Shown: positions 62,879 to 64,000 of the stretch, in pieces
How the letters are laid out: every line of letters starts with the position of its first letter
How positions within the stretch are numbered: the stretch's first letter is position 1
Assembly: GCF_013034685.1 (NCBI RefSeq)
Contig: NZ_WQGO01000006.1
Location: forward strand, 186,001-250,000
Direction: 5' to 3'
DNA: 64,000 nucleotides
Source: Ruegeria lacuscaerulensis
GTDB taxonomy: Bacteria; Pseudomonadota; Alphaproteobacteria; Rhodobacterales; Rhodobacteraceae
Notes under the pieces: model-generated
Told to the model about the DNA's origin: nothing
Seen by the model: the letters and a program-made list of their open reading frames with translations, nothing else
Database searches by the model: none
Program-made: the position numbers and the translations under genes

Positions 62879-64000
62879 ATGGAAATGCCGACGCCTAACC
62901 CTGACGTTCTGCGCCGAAAGGATGCGGTGTTGCGCCGTTTGCTGCAAGTGCTGCCTGAAGACGCCGTTATTCACGACCCGGCCGAGACGCGCGCTTATGA
63001 ATGCGACGCGCTGACAGCTTATCGTTGCCCTCCGATGCTGGCGGTGCTGCCGTCCACGACCGGCGAAGTTTCGGACGTGCTGCGCATCTGCAATGAAGAG
63101 GGGGTTCCGGTGGTGCCGCGCGGCTCGGGTACCTCGCTGGCGGGTGGGGCGTTGCCCACGGCTGACAGTGTTATTCTGGGCATTGCCCGGATGAACGATG
63201 TGTTGGAGACCGACTATGACAACCGCATCATCCGGGTGCAGACCGGCCGCACCAACCTGAGCGTGACCGGCGCGGTGGAGGCGGAAGACTTCTTCTATGC
63301 TCCTGATCCTTCATCGCAGCTGGCTTGTGCGATAGCGGGCAATATTGGAATGAATTCGGGCGGGGCGCATTGTTTGAAATATGGCGTGACCACAAATAAT
63401 CTGTTGGGCGTCAAAATGGTGATGATGGACGGCAGCGTGGTCGAGATCGGCGGCGCGCATCTGGACGCGGGCGGGTTGGACCTGCTGGGCGTGATCTGTG
63501 GTTCGGAAGGGCAGTTAGGCGTTGTGACCGAGGCAACGTTGCGAATTCTGCGAAAGCCCGAGGGTGCCCGGCCCGTGCTGATGGGGTTCGATGATAACGA
63601 AGTCGCCGGGCAATGTGTCTCTGACATCATCAAATCGGGCATTCTGCCGGTGGCGATCGAATTCATGGATACACTGTGCATCAAGGCGTGTGAGAATTTT
63701 GCGCAGGCGGGCTATCCCGATTGCCATGCTTTGCTGATTGTCGAGGTCGAAGGATCAGAGGCCGAGATCGACTATCAGCTGTCCAAAATCATAGAGATTG
63801 CCAAGCGTCACAATCCGGTCGAGCTGCGCGAAAGTCAGTCGGCTGAGGAAAGCGCGAAAATCTGGTTGGGTCGAAAATCCGCCTTTGGCGCGATGGGGCA
63901 GATGAACGATTACATGTGCCTCGATGGGACAATCCCAGTTTCTGCCTTGCCGCAGGTACTGCGCCGTATCGGAGAGCTGAGCGAGGAATATGGCCTTCCG
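62879..64000 (+). CDS. glcD: Glycolate oxidase subunit GlcD, cut by the window edge
   Basis: The first 374 codons of an FAD-linked oxidase are present and the frame runs off the right end. The PCMH FAD domain is clear: CPPMLAVLPSTTGEVSDVLR, VVPRGSGTSLAGGALP, YAPDPSSQLACAIAGNIGMN and GGAHCLKYGVTTNN. In bacteria GlcD works with GlcE and GlcF to oxidise glycolate to glyoxylate. GGAGG lies 7 nt before the ATG. The full protein should be about 480 residues. Confidence 0.92.
   Translation, partial: MEMPTPNPDVLRRKDAVLRRLLQVLPEDAVIHDPAETRAYECDALTAYRCPPMLAVLPSTTGEVSDVLRICNEEGVPVVPRGSGTSLAGGALPTADSVILGIARMNDVLETDYDNRIIRVQTGRTNLSVTGAVEAEDFFYAPDPSSQLACAIAGNIGMNSGGAHCLKYGVTTNNLLGVKMVMMDGSVVEIGGAHLDAGGLDLLGVICGSEGQLGVVTEATLRILRKPEGARPVLMGFDDNEVAGQCVSDIIKSGILPVAIEFMDTLCIKACENFAQAGYPDCHALLIVEVEGSEAEIDYQLSKIIEIAKRHNPVELRESQSAEESAKIWLGRKSAFGAMGQMNDYMCLDGTIPVSALPQVLRRIGELSEEYGLP

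Noticed and set aside
1..64000. tRNA, rRNA, CRISPR arrays and insertion sequences
   Set aside because: Intergenic gaps were read for tRNA-like arms, regular repeats and terminal inverted repeats with transposase frames; none was found. Divergent small RNAs cannot be excluded by eye.

Overview
The window is about 60% G+C and densely coded. It looks like a chromosomal segment of a marine Rhodobacterales bacterium of the Roseobacter group (Ruegeria-like). That placement rests on family content: GTA-type head spike genes, an ilvD/sseA/tyrB neighbourhood, a lysine-dehydrogenase/ALDH7 pair, GHQR beside a peptide ABC transporter, and DUF599 plus GlcD. It was not tested by alignment. I see no rRNA, tRNA, CRISPR array, IS element or integrase.

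Region 1 (1-13.8 kb) is a surface-polysaccharide locus. It opens with two genes resembling the gene transfer agent (GTA) head-spike base and fibre. A Wzy-like polymerase follows. On the minus strand are YjbH, YjbF, Wza, Wzx, a GT4 glycosyltransferase and a sulfotransferase; YjbE is divergent from them. A Wzc-type tyrosine kinase and an ExoY-type priming sugar transferase complete the set. The product is probably a sulfated exopolysaccharide or capsule, and the linked spike genes encode proteins of a kind known to bind capsule in Rhodobacter.

Region 2 (13.9-18.5 kb) is a tightly overlapping five-gene minus-strand operon: alpha/beta hydrolase, Tat-exported FAD oxidase, and three small or unknown membrane proteins. 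A perfect TetR-type palindrome lies upstream. Region 3 (18.5-26.4 kb) is a peptide/opine-type ABC transporter with two paralogous binding proteins, a glutathionyl-hydroquinone reductase, two permeases and a fused double ATPase.

Region 4 (26.5-34.8 kb) is the most unusual part. A SAM-domain/class III nucleotide cyclase/AAA/TPR protein lies 12 nt upstream of a protein that resembles a pentameric ligand-gated ion channel. Converging on them is a roughly 1,209-residue multidomain protein: cNMP-binding-like fold, phytochelatin synthase with its Cys-His-Asp triad, degenerate second phytochelatin-synthase-like half, glutaredoxin fold without cysteines, PPC-decarboxylase/EpiD-type flavoprotein, ankyrin repeats and a gamma-glutamylamine cyclotransferase. 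Read in order, the domains suggest a one-polypeptide glutathione dismantling pathway, possibly under cyclic-nucleotide and ligand control.

Region 5 (34.9-64 kb) is mostly metabolism: lysine catabolism, a second glycosyltransferase/sulfotransferase pair, an HNH protein, ilvD with a divergent XRE-cupin regulator and a striking double operator, mercaptopyruvate sulfurtransferase and an aromatic aminotransferase. Then come amtB-glnK, PBP1A, leuB, a redoxin, a LysR regulator, an EEP hydrolase, leuD-hdeD-leuC, MscS, rsfS-rlmH-flavodoxin, DUF599, and glcD running off the right end behind a GntR-type palindrome.
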